Part shown: in pieces, positions 1-7,585 of the stretch
Layout: each line of letters opens with the position of its first letter
Numbering within the stretch: the first letter of the stretch is position 1
Origin: an uncultured Muribaculaceae bacterium
GTDB taxonomy: Bacteria > Bacteroidota > Bacteroidia > Bacteroidales > Muribaculaceae
NCBI GenBank assembly: GCA_910585285.1
Contig: CAJUDL010000050.1
Span: 1-24,834, forward strand
Length of the DNA: 24,834 nt
Reading direction: 5' to 3'
Translations under genes and position numbers: made by a program
The notes under the pieces: generated by a model
The model's database searches: none
Seen by the model: only the letters and a program-made list of their open reading frames with translations
Told to the model about the DNA's origin: nothing

Positions 1-44
1 ATAATTTTAGACATTGTTTCAGATATGGCGTATATGCCAATACG

Positions 45-52
45 CAAAGTTA
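45..52 (-). promoter_or_regulatory. Candidate Bacteroidetes -7 promoter box reading out of the left edge
   Basis: On the minus strand the bases read TAACTTTG, an exact match to the Bacteroidetes -7 consensus TAnnTTTG. No clear TTTG -33 box stands 19-21 bases upstream, so the call rests on the -7 box alone. The bases after it (GCGTATTGGCA) closely match those after the box at 1381-1388, which suggests two related promoters. A gene served by this promoter would lie to the left of the window. Confidence 0.4.
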
Positions 53-150
53 CATATTTTCGCTGAAATCCAGTGTATTCCCTTGAAATTTAGTGTTTCG
101 TTACTTTTTATTCTAAATCATAAAAATGTCTATCAATTGTTAAGATTTAG

Positions 151-225
151 TTAAATATTCCATCCGAAACACACGCCAATCACTCCAAAGGCTATAACAA
201 CAGCTATTTTCTGCCACTTATTCAT
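151..225 (-). CDS. Small hydrophobic ORF (24 aa), function unknown
   Basis: A 24-codon ATG-to-TAA frame starts 7 bases after the stop codon of the DKNYY gene. It encodes a short charged start (MNKWQK) followed by about 17 hydrophobic residues (IAVVIAFGVIGVCFGWN), which looks like a single membrane segment or an uncleaved signal anchor. There is no strong Shine-Dalgarno sequence, but these are often weak in Bacteroidetes. It could be a real membrane micropeptide translated with the DKNYY gene, the surviving N-terminus of a decayed membrane protein, or chance. I do not recognise a family. Confidence 0.3.
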   Translation of the reverse strand: MNKWQKIAVVIAFGVIGVCFGWNI

Positions 226-232
226 ATCACAT

Positions 233-1270
233 CTATTTTTTCTTTTTGACAAAGGGATATTCCTCTCCCCAAGCTTTTTCTTTTATAGTATAGATATAGT
301 CCTTATCTTCAAATGTATCGTCATCTATCTGTCGGAAAGTTGAGGCATTAATGTCATCAAGCAGTTTGCGAACATAATACACATTCTTATTGTCAGCGGC
401 TAAATGACCATGATAATAAAATCTGGCATTTTCTACATCCAAGGAGTCTTTAAGGAAAGGTTTACCCCAGAGAAACAACATGCCATTGACCCTGTATTTG
501 CCTACACCAATCTCCTCAAAATGCTGCACATCTATATCTTTAAGAATTATTGAGTCGCCATATATAATATTTCTGCCATTACGGAAATATTGATAACCGG
601 TCTCAATGGGTCTTTGCAAGGAATCAATACGGTGTAAATCCCACTTTCGGCTCACACCATTATATAGTGTTTTATAAAGAAAGTCTTTATCTACAAACCA
701 GTCTTCGCCATAAATTTCAAAACTGTTTCTGTCCACATCAATTCGTTGGTCGTAATGATAAATAAAGTCCTTGTCGCGCATCCATTCATCTTGAAGTTCG
801 CCAAGTCTGTAGATAAAATATTCGGCGGTTTCGACATCTATGCCACTGTGTGAAGGCCTGATATAATCTTCATCATTTGAAGAATCGCGTATATAGACTC
901 TGTTTTTATCAACTGCAACTCCATGCTGATTGATATGAAATGAGTTTACATCTGTATTTCTTACAATCTTATCGTCATGCCATACATGATTGACATCTTT
1001 TGCCCATCCCTCGGCCAAAACCTTGAAGGTCTGCTCATCTACATCATCCAAATATCCCCAGCTACCATGATTGAACAGTGCGGGAGCATTTTCAACTGAG
1101 ATATAATATATTCCAAAGACGTTTTTGTAGTAGGTATAGTAATTGCTGTCAACCTTACTTCCGCGCGGTATCGGAAATTCAAAGAATAAAAGCATACAGA
1201 AGTATAAGCCTATCAATGAGGCTATGACTATTACTATTATCGACGATTTATTTGCACCTTGTCTTTTCAT
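233..1270 (-). CDS. DKNYY-repeat membrane-anchored protein
   Basis: The protein has about 345 residues. A short basic start (MKRQGANKSS) is followed by one membrane helix at about residues 10-32, then an extracytoplasmic part built of repeats centred on DKNxVY or DKDxIY (for example DKNRVYIRD, DKDFIYHYDQ, VDKDFLYKTL, DKNVYYVRK, EDKDYIYTIK). These mark the DKNYY family, whose biochemical role is unknown. I start at 1270 rather than at the in-frame ATG at 1318 because AGGAGG lies seven bases before this ATG and the longer form adds a charged stretch before the anchor. A TAACTTTG box lies about 110 bases upstream. Next to it are a 24-codon ORF downstream and a Crp/Fnr remnant upstream; neither suggests a function. 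Confidence 0.8.
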   Translation of the reverse strand: MKRQGANKSSIIVIVIASLIGLYFCMLLFFEFPIPRGSKVDSNYYTYYKNVFGIYYISVENAPALFNHGSWGYLDDVDEQTFKVLAEGWAKDVNHVWHDDKIVRNTDVNSFHINQHGVAVDKNRVYIRDSSNDEDYIRPSHSGIDVETAEYFIYRLGELQDEWMRDKDFIYHYDQRIDVDRNSFEIYGEDWFVDKDFLYKTLYNGVSRKWDLHRIDSLQRPIETGYQYFRNGRNIIYGDSIILKDIDVQHFEEIGVGKYRVNGMLFLWGKPFLKDSLDVENARFYYHGHLAADNKNVYYVRKLLDDINASTFRQIDDDTFEDKDYIYTIKEKAWGEEYPFVKKKK

Positions 1271-1380
1271 CGCTTGCCTCCTTTCCGATGGCACAAAGAT
1301 AACTGACTTTGCGCCCACAGATTACAGGAGAGAGCAAAGCCAACACACAAAATCAATATCTTATAGAGTGCTGCCATACG

Positions 1381-1388
1381 CAAAGTTA
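1381..1388 (-). promoter_or_regulatory. Candidate -7 promoter box for the DKNYY gene
   Basis: The minus strand reads TAACTTTG, matching TAnnTTTG. The nearest upstream TTTG is 26 bases away, longer than the usual 19-21, so the -33 element is doubtful. It lies about 110 bases before the DKNYY start codon, which would give a leader of roughly 100 nucleotides. The flanking bases GTAACTTTGCGTAT are shared with the box at 45-52. Confidence 0.45.
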
Positions 1389-1462
1389 CAACGAATAATC
1401 GACATTCGATGTGACAAATGTCCCATCATGGGATGAAAATCAGCGAGGAGCAAAGATTTTTC

Positions 1463-1686
1463 TTAAATATCCTTACATTCGGAGGCGTCGGTGGCACTTT
1501 CAGCCTCACGGATGCGGTGCAACTGACGGCGAGAAATGCCTAAATAGGAGTCTCCTGAATGGGCAGATTGTGTATAACGCCGGGATAGCGGGAGACAAGT
1601 TCATAGAACCGTTCTGTCGGAGTCTTTATAAGCATATTCAGATAACGGCAATAAGCCTCCTGCAACAGATTGGAGGGAACTTTGGC
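1463..1686 (-). pseudogene. Frameshifted C-terminal remnant of a Crp/Fnr-family regulator
   Basis: Read on the minus strand from about 1686, the bases translate to VPSNLLQEAYCRYLNMLIK, then TPTERFYELVSRYPGVIHN and LPIQET, where this frame meets a TAG at 1540-1542. Shifting frame near 1549 continues as SYLGISRRQLHRIREAES and ends at TAA, 1463-1465. This is the C-terminal layout of Crp/Fnr regulators: the 'TPxERYxxLxxxxP' helix followed by the winged-helix recognition segment 'SYLGIsxxxLsRIR'. Only about 72 residues remain. The whole cyclic-nucleotide-binding domain is missing, and the 3' end of the DUF4886 gene lies where it should be. No start codon or intact frame serves it, so it should be non-functional. 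The assignment is by eye from motif memory, not a search. Confidence 0.65.
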
Positions 1687-2510
1687 TATAAAGCCGAGGT
1701 TTTTATTCCGAGGAGGGAGAGGTTGTCTTTGACGGTTTCACCGGCTATTTTTTGGAGATAGCGGGCTGTCGATTCGGGGAGACCGGCAAAATAGTCGGAT
1801 TCGAATGGGTGCCCAAGTATTGTAGAAAGGATTGTGCATGCTGCCAGATAGCTTCCTTCTTTTGAGGGATGGTAACGATCCTTGAGACTGTAAAGCTCTA
1901 TGTCGGGGCGTTCGTTTATTACTTTTTGCCATGCCATGCCAACCGGAGCGCAAATGCCGCCGTTCTCATACGCCATTTCGAGGTAGGACGTTTTCAGTCG
2001 CTCCTGCATGCCTGCGTAAGTATGATTCAGTGGATAGTCTGTTTTGTGGTGAAGTATTCCGTCTTTATGTCCCCAAGTCATATAATATATTGTCTGCACG
2101 CCCGGAGATCCTGCTTTGGCGAGACTGTCTACACGATGGGCGTAGGGATAGACATCCTTCCGCACATCTGCAGTTGAATATGATGGCTGATAACTTGCAT
2201 CCTGAATGACAACATAATTGAACCCTCCCTCAGCAAGAATTTTAGGTAGGAATTCATGGTTGAGATGCCCCTTAAGGGTCTCTCCGCCTTTGAGCGCGCG
2301 ACTCGGAGCTAATTTTATTCCTTGTGTCGCGGCAAGTTTACTGACAATGCGTGGAAGGTTATTATAGAATGTATAACTGTTTCCTACGAAAAGAATCTGC
2401 AAGGAATCTGATTTCTCGGCACGCATTCTTTTTGGGGTGGCTGCATTTGCAGCGATACTCGCAGAAACAGCAAATGCCACCACGAGCATAATTTTTAATA
2501 TCGTTCTCAT
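1686..2510 (-). CDS. DUF4886 SGNH-type hydrolase, secreted
   Basis: The protein has 274 residues. An N-terminal signal peptide (hydrophobic from about residue 5 to 20, cleavage probably after ANA at 21-23) points to export. SGNH-hydrolase features follow: block I GNSYT with the likely nucleophile Ser45, a KGGETL block at 74-79, VVIQD at 100-104 and the C-terminal DRYHPS, in which Asp211 and His214 complete the triad. This fits DUF4886, a Bacteroidales family in the GDSL/SGNH superfamily often linked to deacylation of glycans, but the substrate cannot be told from sequence. The gene is flanked upstream by a heptamer array and downstream, without a gap, by the Crp/Fnr remnant. No canonical promoter was found before it. 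Confidence 0.85.
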   Translation of the reverse strand: MRTILKIMLVVAFAVSASIAANAATPKRMRAEKSDSLQILFVGNSYTFYNNLPRIVSKLAATQGIKLAPSRALKGGETLKGHLNHEFLPKILAEGGFNYVVIQDASYQPSYSTADVRKDVYPYAHRVDSLAKAGSPGVQTIYYMTWGHKDGILHHKTDYPLNHTYAGMQERLKTSYLEMAYENGGICAPVGMAWQKVINERPDIELYSLKDRYHPSKEGSYLAACTILSTILGHPFESDYFAGLPESTARYLQKIAGETVKDNLSLLGIKTSAL

Positions 2511-2605
2511 TGCGTTATTATATATTCATTATTCTGACAGCTTGCAGAATCTTGATGGATGAAGAGCATAGTGCGAGTGTCTTCATTCAACCAGCTACGC
2601 TTCTA

Positions 2606-2650
2606 ATTAAACATTTCACATTAAACATTTCACATTAAACATTTCACATT
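2606..2650 (-). repeat. Heptamer array A, three 14-bp copies after dnaB
   Basis: Three exact head-to-tail copies of attaaacatttcac occupy 2606-2619, 2620-2633 and 2634-2647, then ATT. On the minus (coding) strand this is an alternation of the 7-mers TAATGTG and AAATGTT. The array begins one base after the dnaB stop codon. Confidence 0.85.
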
Positions 2651-2651
2651 A

Positions 2652-4256
2652 TTAGAAGGGTACTGGGTTTTCGCCGGGACCGGGCATGATGTCGGGCATC
2701 GCGGAAGAGAAGCCGCCGGCGGATCCGGGAGCGAATGTAAAGCCGTCGCTGCCGAAGGAGTCGCCTCCGGTATTGGCGGAGTTTTCGGAATTCATTCTTG
2801 ATTCGAGGCGGCGCGTAGTTCCAACCTCTTCAAGAGTCTCTTTCATCATCTGATAACCTTCTTCCCAATTCTCGAATCTTGCAAATTTTGAAACGAAGCG
2901 AAGGTCGACAGTTCCGACCGCGCCGCTTCGGTGCTTTGCAATAATCAACTCAGCTTTCCCTCGGATGTCATTACCTTCAGAATCTTCAGTGCTGCGTGTG
3001 TAATATTCAGGACGGTGAATGAAACATACCATATCGGCATCCTGCTCGATGGCTCCGGACTCACGCAGGTCGGAGAGTACCGGACGTTTGTCTTCGCGTG
3101 TTTCTGTGCTTCGGTTTAGCTGGGAAAGTGCGATAATCGGTATGTTGAGCTCTTTTGCCAGTGCTTTTAGCGAACGTGAGATTGTTGAGACCTCCTGTTC
3201 TCGGCTTCCGAATTTCATGCCTGTGGCATTCATCAGCTGGAGGTAGTCGATCATTATCATCTTCACTCCATGTTCGCGAACAAGACGCCGAGCCTTTGTG
3301 CGGAGTTCGGTGATCGAGAGTCCCGGAGTCTCATCAAGATAAAGAGGTGCGCTGTAAACACCTCGAAGACGCGTGTTGAGACGGTTCCATTCCTCATCGG
3401 TCAGATTTCCCGCCTTTATCTTTTCACCTTCGAGATCGGCAACGTTACTGAGAAGACGTTTCACAAGCTGCACATTAGCCATTTCGAGGGTGAAGATGGC
3501 AATGGGGATGCTATAATCCACAGCCATGTTCTTTGCCATCGAGAGCACAAACGCTGTCTTACCCATAGCCGGGCGGGCAGCAATGATTATAAGGTCGGAT
3601 GCCTGCCATCCGGAAGTCATCTTATCGAGTCCGTGATATCCGGTCTGCAGACCAGACAGACCGCTCTCTGCATTTGCCGCAGACTGGATCTGTTCGATGG
3701 CGAGATTGATCACGGGGTCAATCTGCGTTACCTCTCTCTTAAGGTGAGTCTGTGAGATCTCGAACAACTGTCCTTCCGCAGCTTGCAGAAGATCATCAAC
3801 ATCATTGCTTTCATCGAAGGCATCAGCCTCTATTTTTGAAGCGAAAGTTATAAGCCTGCGGGCAAGATATTTCTGGGCAATGATTTTTGCATGGAATTCA
3901 ATGTTGGCAGCGGAATATACGCGAGCCGTCAGTTCCGCAAGATGCACCGCCCCTCCAACATTCTCCAGTTCTCCATTGTTGCGAAGCTGTTCCCTGACAG
4001 TCATCATATCGATCGGACGCTGGTTGAAACCGAGCGTGCATATCGCGTCATATATCTTTGCGTTCACAGGATCATAGAAAGCATCGGGAGTGAGGATGTC
4101 GCATACGTTCATATATGCATCCTTTTCAAGCATTAGCGCACCGAGCACTACTTCCTCCAAGTCTGTGTCACGTGGAGGAAGTTTGCCTGTAGGATCTTGT
4201 CTTATGGGTTCGAATGCTGGTTTCTTCTTATATCTTTGCTGTTGTTGTTCAGGCAT
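2652..4256 (-). CDS. dnaB: Replicative DNA helicase DnaB
   Basis: The 534-residue protein is the hexameric helicase that unwinds DNA 5'-3' at the replication fork and recruits primase. After a short Gln/Lys-rich leader comes the DnaB N-terminal helical domain (about 28-130), a linker helix, and the RecA-like ATPase domain (about 200-465). Visible motifs are Walker A ARPAMGKT (227-234), Walker B MIMIDYLQL with Asp336, the SREQEVSTISRSLKALAKEL helix, SQLNR at 377-381 and the arginine-finger region KHRSG at 440-444. No intein interrupts the P-loop or other motifs. The C-terminus is a Gly/Ser/Pro-rich tail of about 50 residues, probably disordered. It starts 14 bases after menA ends and should be co-transcribed with it. 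Length fits the family with added tails. Confidence 0.97.
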   Translation of the reverse strand: MPEQQQQRYKKKPAFEPIRQDPTGKLPPRDTDLEEVVLGALMLEKDAYMNVCDILTPDAFYDPVNAKIYDAICTLGFNQRPIDMMTVREQLRNNGELENVGGAVHLAELTARVYSAANIEFHAKIIAQKYLARRLITFASKIEADAFDESNDVDDLLQAAEGQLFEISQTHLKREVTQIDPVINLAIEQIQSAANAESGLSGLQTGYHGLDKMTSGWQASDLIIIAARPAMGKTAFVLSMAKNMAVDYSIPIAIFTLEMANVQLVKRLLSNVADLEGEKIKAGNLTDEEWNRLNTRLRGVYSAPLYLDETPGLSITELRTKARRLVREHGVKMIMIDYLQLMNATGMKFGSREQEVSTISRSLKALAKELNIPIIALSQLNRSTETREDKRPVLSDLRESGAIEQDADMVCFIHRPEYYTRSTEDSEGNDIRGKAELIIAKHRSGAVGTVDLRFVSKFARFENWEEGYQMMKETLEEVGTTRRLESRMNSENSANTGGDSFGSDGFTFAPGSAGGFSSAMPDIMPGPGENPVPF

Positions 4257-4270
4257 AATAAAAGGAATGA

Positions 4271-5173
4271 TTAAATTATAATTGCAGGATTAAGGGAGAG
4301 AATCAATATGAGCCAGAGCGAAAATCCAAACATCAGCATGGCTGTCTGACCGAGCACAGGGTTAAGTGCAGCTCCCTTAAGATGCGTCAGTTTCACCCAT
4401 AGCATATAATGGAGATTGGCATATAACAATGCTCCTGCCTGCCAGATCAACGACATGCGTGTGATTGTAGCAATCACAACGAGGATGACCGCTATGATTC
4501 CATTGATGAAATATACAGTTCCCATAAACTTGCGTCCGAAAATTACGGCTGTTGTTTTCTTACCTACCGCCTTGTCATCATCTGCATCACGATAATTGTT
4601 GACGATAAGGACATTCGCACCCATTAACCCTATTGCTATCGAAACAGGTAACGCTAATTGCCACATATGCCACGATCCGGTCTGCACATAAGCGGTCATC
4701 AGAACCGGTACAATGCCGAAGAAGATTATTACAGCGATTTCTCCCAGTCCATGATGAGAGAGAGGCCAAGGTCCGGCTGAATATGCCATGGCAAAGACTG
4801 CCACAGCTATGCCGACGGCTATCAGCCACCATCCTCCCCAGATTATGAGGGTGCATCCTACGGCACAAGCAAGCAATAGCAAAAGCAAAGTGGCGCGCAG
4901 CATTGCAGTTGGTGAAATATCACCTTCCGTAACTCCGCGCCGGAAACCTTCCCTCCCTTTCCGGTCCAGACCCTTCTTGAAATCGAAATATTCGTTCGCA
5001 AAGTTTGACACGATCTGAGCCATCACGGCGAATAAAAGGCAAATAAAAAAGGGGAGAGCTTTAAAACTATGGTAGTAAGCGGCACAGCCTCCGCCAGCTA
5101 CAACCCCCGCCACGGATACCGGTAGCGTGCGAAGTCGCATTGCCTCTAACCAAGCTTTGTTTTTTTTGCTCAT
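4271..5173 (-). CDS. menA: 1,4-dihydroxy-2-naphthoate polyprenyltransferase (MenA)
   Basis: This 300-residue integral membrane protein of the UbiA superfamily joins a polyprenyl diphosphate to 1,4-dihydroxy-2-naphthoate in menaquinone synthesis. The two Mg-diphosphate motifs are present: NFANEYFDFKKGLDR (57-71, with Asn60, Asp64 and Asp70) and NNYRDADDDKAVGKKT (192-207, with Asp196 and Asp198-200). About eight or nine hydrophobic helices can be counted. The N-terminus AWLEAMRLRTLP is typical of MenA. It lies 4 bases after the ADP-ribosylglycohydrolase gene and 14 bases before dnaB. I see no other men gene nearby. Confidence 0.93.
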   Translation of the reverse strand: MSKKNKAWLEAMRLRTLPVSVAGVVAGGGCAAYYHSFKALPFFICLLFAVMAQIVSNFANEYFDFKKGLDRKGREGFRRGVTEGDISPTAMLRATLLLLLLACAVGCTLIIWGGWWLIAVGIAVAVFAMAYSAGPWPLSHHGLGEIAVIIFFGIVPVLMTAYVQTGSWHMWQLALPVSIAIGLMGANVLIVNNYRDADDDKAVGKKTTAVIFGRKFMGTVYFINGIIAVILVVIATITRMSLIWQAGALLYANLHYMLWVKLTHLKGAALNPVLGQTAMLMFGFSLWLILILSLNPAIII

Positions 5174-5177
5174 ATAT

Positions 5178-6125
5178 CTACTGCTTACTGTTTTCTATAT
5201 TTTCCACATAATCGATGAAACGGGTTGCCAGTTTTTCCATCTCATCGTAGCGGAGGAGTTTGTTGACTTCATCCGGGAGCGCATCATAACCATACTGCAG
5301 ACCTGCAAGTCCCATAGCCAGGGCGGCATTTGTATCTGCATCCCCTCCTGCATCAATCATTGTGTGAAGAACCTCTTCAGGAGAGCTGCAATGCCATATC
5401 GACCATATGGCAGCCGCCATGGTCTTTCTTGCGAACCATAAAGAGTCCTCATTGTCGAGACAGATATCGGATAGCGTGCCGTTGTGCGCCATATCGAGGT
5501 AATAAAGTGTGCGCGAATCGAGAGTATTGGCAATATCCTCAAGCTCTTTATAATTTGCCGGTCGCCCTTTGCGGAGCAACGAGTCTGCCATGACTGCGAT
5601 CATTGCGCCGCAAGTGCTGCATCGGGTGTCGTCATGTGTGATTGCAATTATGTCAAGAGAGTTGCCCATAAGCCTCGGATCGCCAAGTATACCGGTGATG
5701 ATGGCTCTCGGCAGAGCCTCGTTTGAAGCGCGGTAAACGTCCTTGCCTCTCCAGACCTTATGGGTTGTCTCGCGGGGATGGGTTTCCCATTCGGGAATCT
5801 CAAACAGGAAATGGTAGAAATCAACCATATCGGTAGGATGGTCTTTAAACCAGTTCTTCATTTTCGATGCGTAGTTGCTGAGATCGAGCTTGCCGCATTC
5901 CAGAATGGATTCTATCAGAAGAATAACTGTTTGCGTATCATTTGTCCAGTCTCCACGTTTCCACATGCTTCGGTGCGCATCGCGGATAATCTGCGAGAAA
6001 TGTCGCATTCCATCGGGATAATAGTATTTTATCTCTTCGACCGACATGAATTCCGTGCCAAGTCCCAGAGCGTCACCAAGAGCCATCCCGAACAAGGCTC
6101 CTTTGATTTTGTCATTTAAGTTCAT
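5178..6125 (-). CDS. ADP-ribosylglycohydrolase family protein
   Basis: A 315-residue cytosolic protein of the ADP-ribosyl-acceptor hydrolase (DraG/ARH) family, which removes ADP-ribose from modified targets using two bound metal ions. Visible motifs are GALFGMALGDALG near the N-terminus, WTNDTQ at about 60-65, THDDTRCSTCGA in the middle and AGGDADTNAAL at about 259-269, which supplies metal ligands. The usual WTDDT reads WTNDT here. I start at the ATG at 6125; a TTG one codon earlier also extends the frame but has no support. It is first in a row with menA and dnaB. A well-formed promoter lies at 6208-6238, inside the end of tadA. Substrate unknown. Confidence 0.88.
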   Translation of the reverse strand: MNLNDKIKGALFGMALGDALGLGTEFMSVEEIKYYYPDGMRHFSQIIRDAHRSMWKRGDWTNDTQTVILLIESILECGKLDLSNYASKMKNWFKDHPTDMVDFYHFLFEIPEWETHPRETTHKVWRGKDVYRASNEALPRAIITGILGDPRLMGNSLDIIAITHDDTRCSTCGAMIAVMADSLLRKGRPANYKELEDIANTLDSRTLYYLDMAHNGTLSDICLDNEDSLWFARKTMAAAIWSIWHCSSPEEVLHTMIDAGGDADTNAALAMGLAGLQYGYDALPDEVNKLLRYDEMEKLATRFIDYVENIENSKQ

Positions 6126-6207
6126 CAAGATAAAAGTTCAAAAAGTTAAAATATAATAATCTTCAGAATCTATAGCGCATAATGGATATAAGAAGGGAAG
6201 TTGACGG

Positions 6208-6238
6208 CAAATATAGTAAAAAATAATCAGCGTCGCAA
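6208..6238 (-). promoter_or_regulatory. Bacteroidetes promoter for the ADPRH-menA-dnaB unit
   Basis: On the minus strand ATTG (the TTG at 6236-6238) is followed by a 20-base spacer and TATATTTG (6208-6215). This fits both parts of the Bacteroidetes primary promoter (TTTG or TTG, 19-21 bases, TAnnTTTG). Transcription would start near 6201, about 75 bases before the ADP-ribosylglycohydrolase ATG. The -33 element lies within the last codons of tadA. Confidence 0.7.
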
Positions 6239-6679
6239 TTTTTTAAAGAAAGATTGCATCAGTTCTTTGCATTCCTCTTCGAGCACTCCGGAAGTTATTT
6301 CAGTCTTGGGGTGAATAGGAGTGCGGGCGGTATCATAATAGGAGAAAAAACCTTTCTTAGGGTCATGAGCTCCGTATACAATTCTTCCGATCTGGCTCCA
6401 CCCTAATGCACCGGCACACATCGCGCAGGGCTCCACCGTGACGTAAAGCGTGCAGTCAGGCAGATATTTTCCTCCGAGATATTCCGCGGCAGAGGTTATT
6501 GCTTGCATCTCGGCATGTGCGGTCACATCATTTAGGGCTTCAGTGCGGTTGTGTGCGCGTGCAATAACCCTTCCGTTTACAGTTATCACGGCACCAATGG
6601 GTATCTCGCCGGCATCATAAGCCTCCTGAGCTTCAGCAAGAGCAAGTTTCATAAAATATTCGTCAGTTTGACCGAGCAT
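6227..6679 (-). CDS. tadA: tRNA adenosine(34) deaminase TadA
   Basis: The 150-residue protein deaminates adenosine to inosine at the wobble position of tRNA-Arg(ACG), acting as a cytosolic zinc dimer. The cytidine-deaminase fold signature is complete: HAE at 55-57 (zinc His55 and catalytic Glu57) and PCAMC at 84-88 (zinc Cys85 and Cys88). The N-terminus, with EAQEAYDAGEIPIGAV, is typical of TadA rather than guanine deaminase. It follows ispH by 9 bases and should be part of the glgB-cmk-ispH-tadA transcript. Its last codons contain the promoter for the next operon. Confidence 0.93.
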   Translation of the reverse strand: MLGQTDEYFMKLALAEAQEAYDAGEIPIGAVITVNGRVIARAHNRTEALNDVTAHAEMQAITSAAEYLGGKYLPDCTLYVTVEPCAMCAGALGWSQIGRIVYGAHDPKKGFFSYYDTARTPIHPKTEITSGVLEEECKELMQSFFKKLRR

Positions 6680-6688
6680 TGTTCTTTG

Positions 6689-7585
6689 TTATTCCTTATT
6701 AATGTGTAAACCTGTTTTGATAAGTTCTGCGATTTCTGCCATAAGCCAGCGGGGAGTTGAGGTTGCGCCGCATATGCCTATTGATTCGACACCGTGGAAA
6801 AGAGAAATGTCGAGTTTGGAGCCGTCGCTCACCAGATATGAGCGCGGATTGACCTTGCGGCATTCTTCGAAAAGAACCTTCCCGTTGGAGCTTTTTGCAC
6901 CGCTAACGAATACAATGGCATCGTGAGATGTCGCAAACTCACGAAGTTTCGACAGACGGCTTGCTACCTGTCGGCATATGGTGTCGAAATATTCGAAACT
7001 TCCTTCTTCTTTACGGTTCTTTATCTCTTCTACGATATGCCGGAATCCTTCAAGAGATTTGGTGGTCTGTGAATACAGGAGGATGTCTCTTGAAAGATCC
7101 ACCGAATCGAGATCTTCCGCGTTCTGAATCACTATCGCCTCTCCGTTTGTCTGACCAACGAGTCCGTTGACCTCGGCGTGTCCCTCTTTCCCGTATATCA
7201 ATATTAACGGCATTTCCTGAATTTCACCCTTCTCAAGCCGGGTGCTGTTTGTGCGATATGCCTCCTTGATGCGGCGTTGCAGCTGAAGCACAACCGGACA
7301 TGTGGCATCAATCACCGTGATATTGTTGGCTTCTGCAGTAGCGTAGGTTGTGGGCGGTTCGCCATGTGCCCTCAGCAATACTGTTGCATCGCAGAGATTT
7401 CGTAGGTCATCGTGTGTTATTGTTTGGAGCCCTCGCAGGCGAAGACGTTCCACTTCCGATGCGTTATGCACAATATCTCCAAGGCAGTAGAGCGTGCCTG
7501 ATTTCTCAAGCTGCTCTTCTGCCTTCTCGATTGCTGTTACCACTCCGAAGCAAAACCCGGAATTCTCATCTATCTCTATCTTCAT
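6689..7585 (-). CDS. ispH: 4-hydroxy-3-methylbut-2-enyl diphosphate reductase (IspH/LytB)
   Basis: A 298-residue iron-sulfur enzyme that carries out the last step of the MEP isoprenoid pathway, reducing HMBPP to IPP and DMAPP. The three cluster cysteines are visible: Cys12 in GFCFGV, Cys96 in IDATCP and Cys204 in FDTICRQV. Substrate residues include His40 (VHN), His74 (RAHG) and the GHAEVNG segment with His136 and Glu138. It overlaps the end of cmk by 20 bases. Pairing of cmk and ispH is a known arrangement in Bacteroidetes and Firmicutes. Isoprenoids made here feed menaquinone (menA, nearby) and undecaprenyl carriers. Confidence 0.96.
   Translation of the reverse strand: MKIEIDENSGFCFGVVTAIEKAEEQLEKSGTLYCLGDIVHNASEVERLRLRGLQTITHDDLRNLCDATVLLRAHGEPPTTYATAEANNITVIDATCPVVLQLQRRIKEAYRTNSTRLEKGEIQEMPLILIYGKEGHAEVNGLVGQTNGEAIVIQNAEDLDSVDLSRDILLYSQTTKSLEGFRHIVEEIKNRKEEGSFEYFDTICRQVASRLSKLREFATSHDAIVFVSGAKSSNGKVLFEECRKVNPRSYLVSDGSKLDISLFHGVESIGICGATSTPRWLMAEIAELIKTGLHINKE

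Noticed and set aside
1271..1318. Upstream ATG for the DKNYY protein
   Set aside because: The inner ATG at 1270 has an AGGAGG at good spacing; the extension weakens the membrane-anchor start.
1411..1761. Plus-strand open frame of 116 codons
   Set aside because: It is antisense to the Crp/Fnr remnant and the end of the DUF4886 gene and has no recognisable protein pattern.
3270..3755. Plus-strand open frame of 161 codons within dnaB
   Set aside because: It is antisense to the conserved ATPase core of DnaB with no domain pattern of its own.
2652..4256. Intein or inserted element in dnaB
   Set aside because: All helicase motifs are contiguous at normal spacing.
6126..6128. TTG start for the ADP-ribosylglycohydrolase
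   Set aside because: The ATG directly after it is sufficient and fits the family N-terminus.
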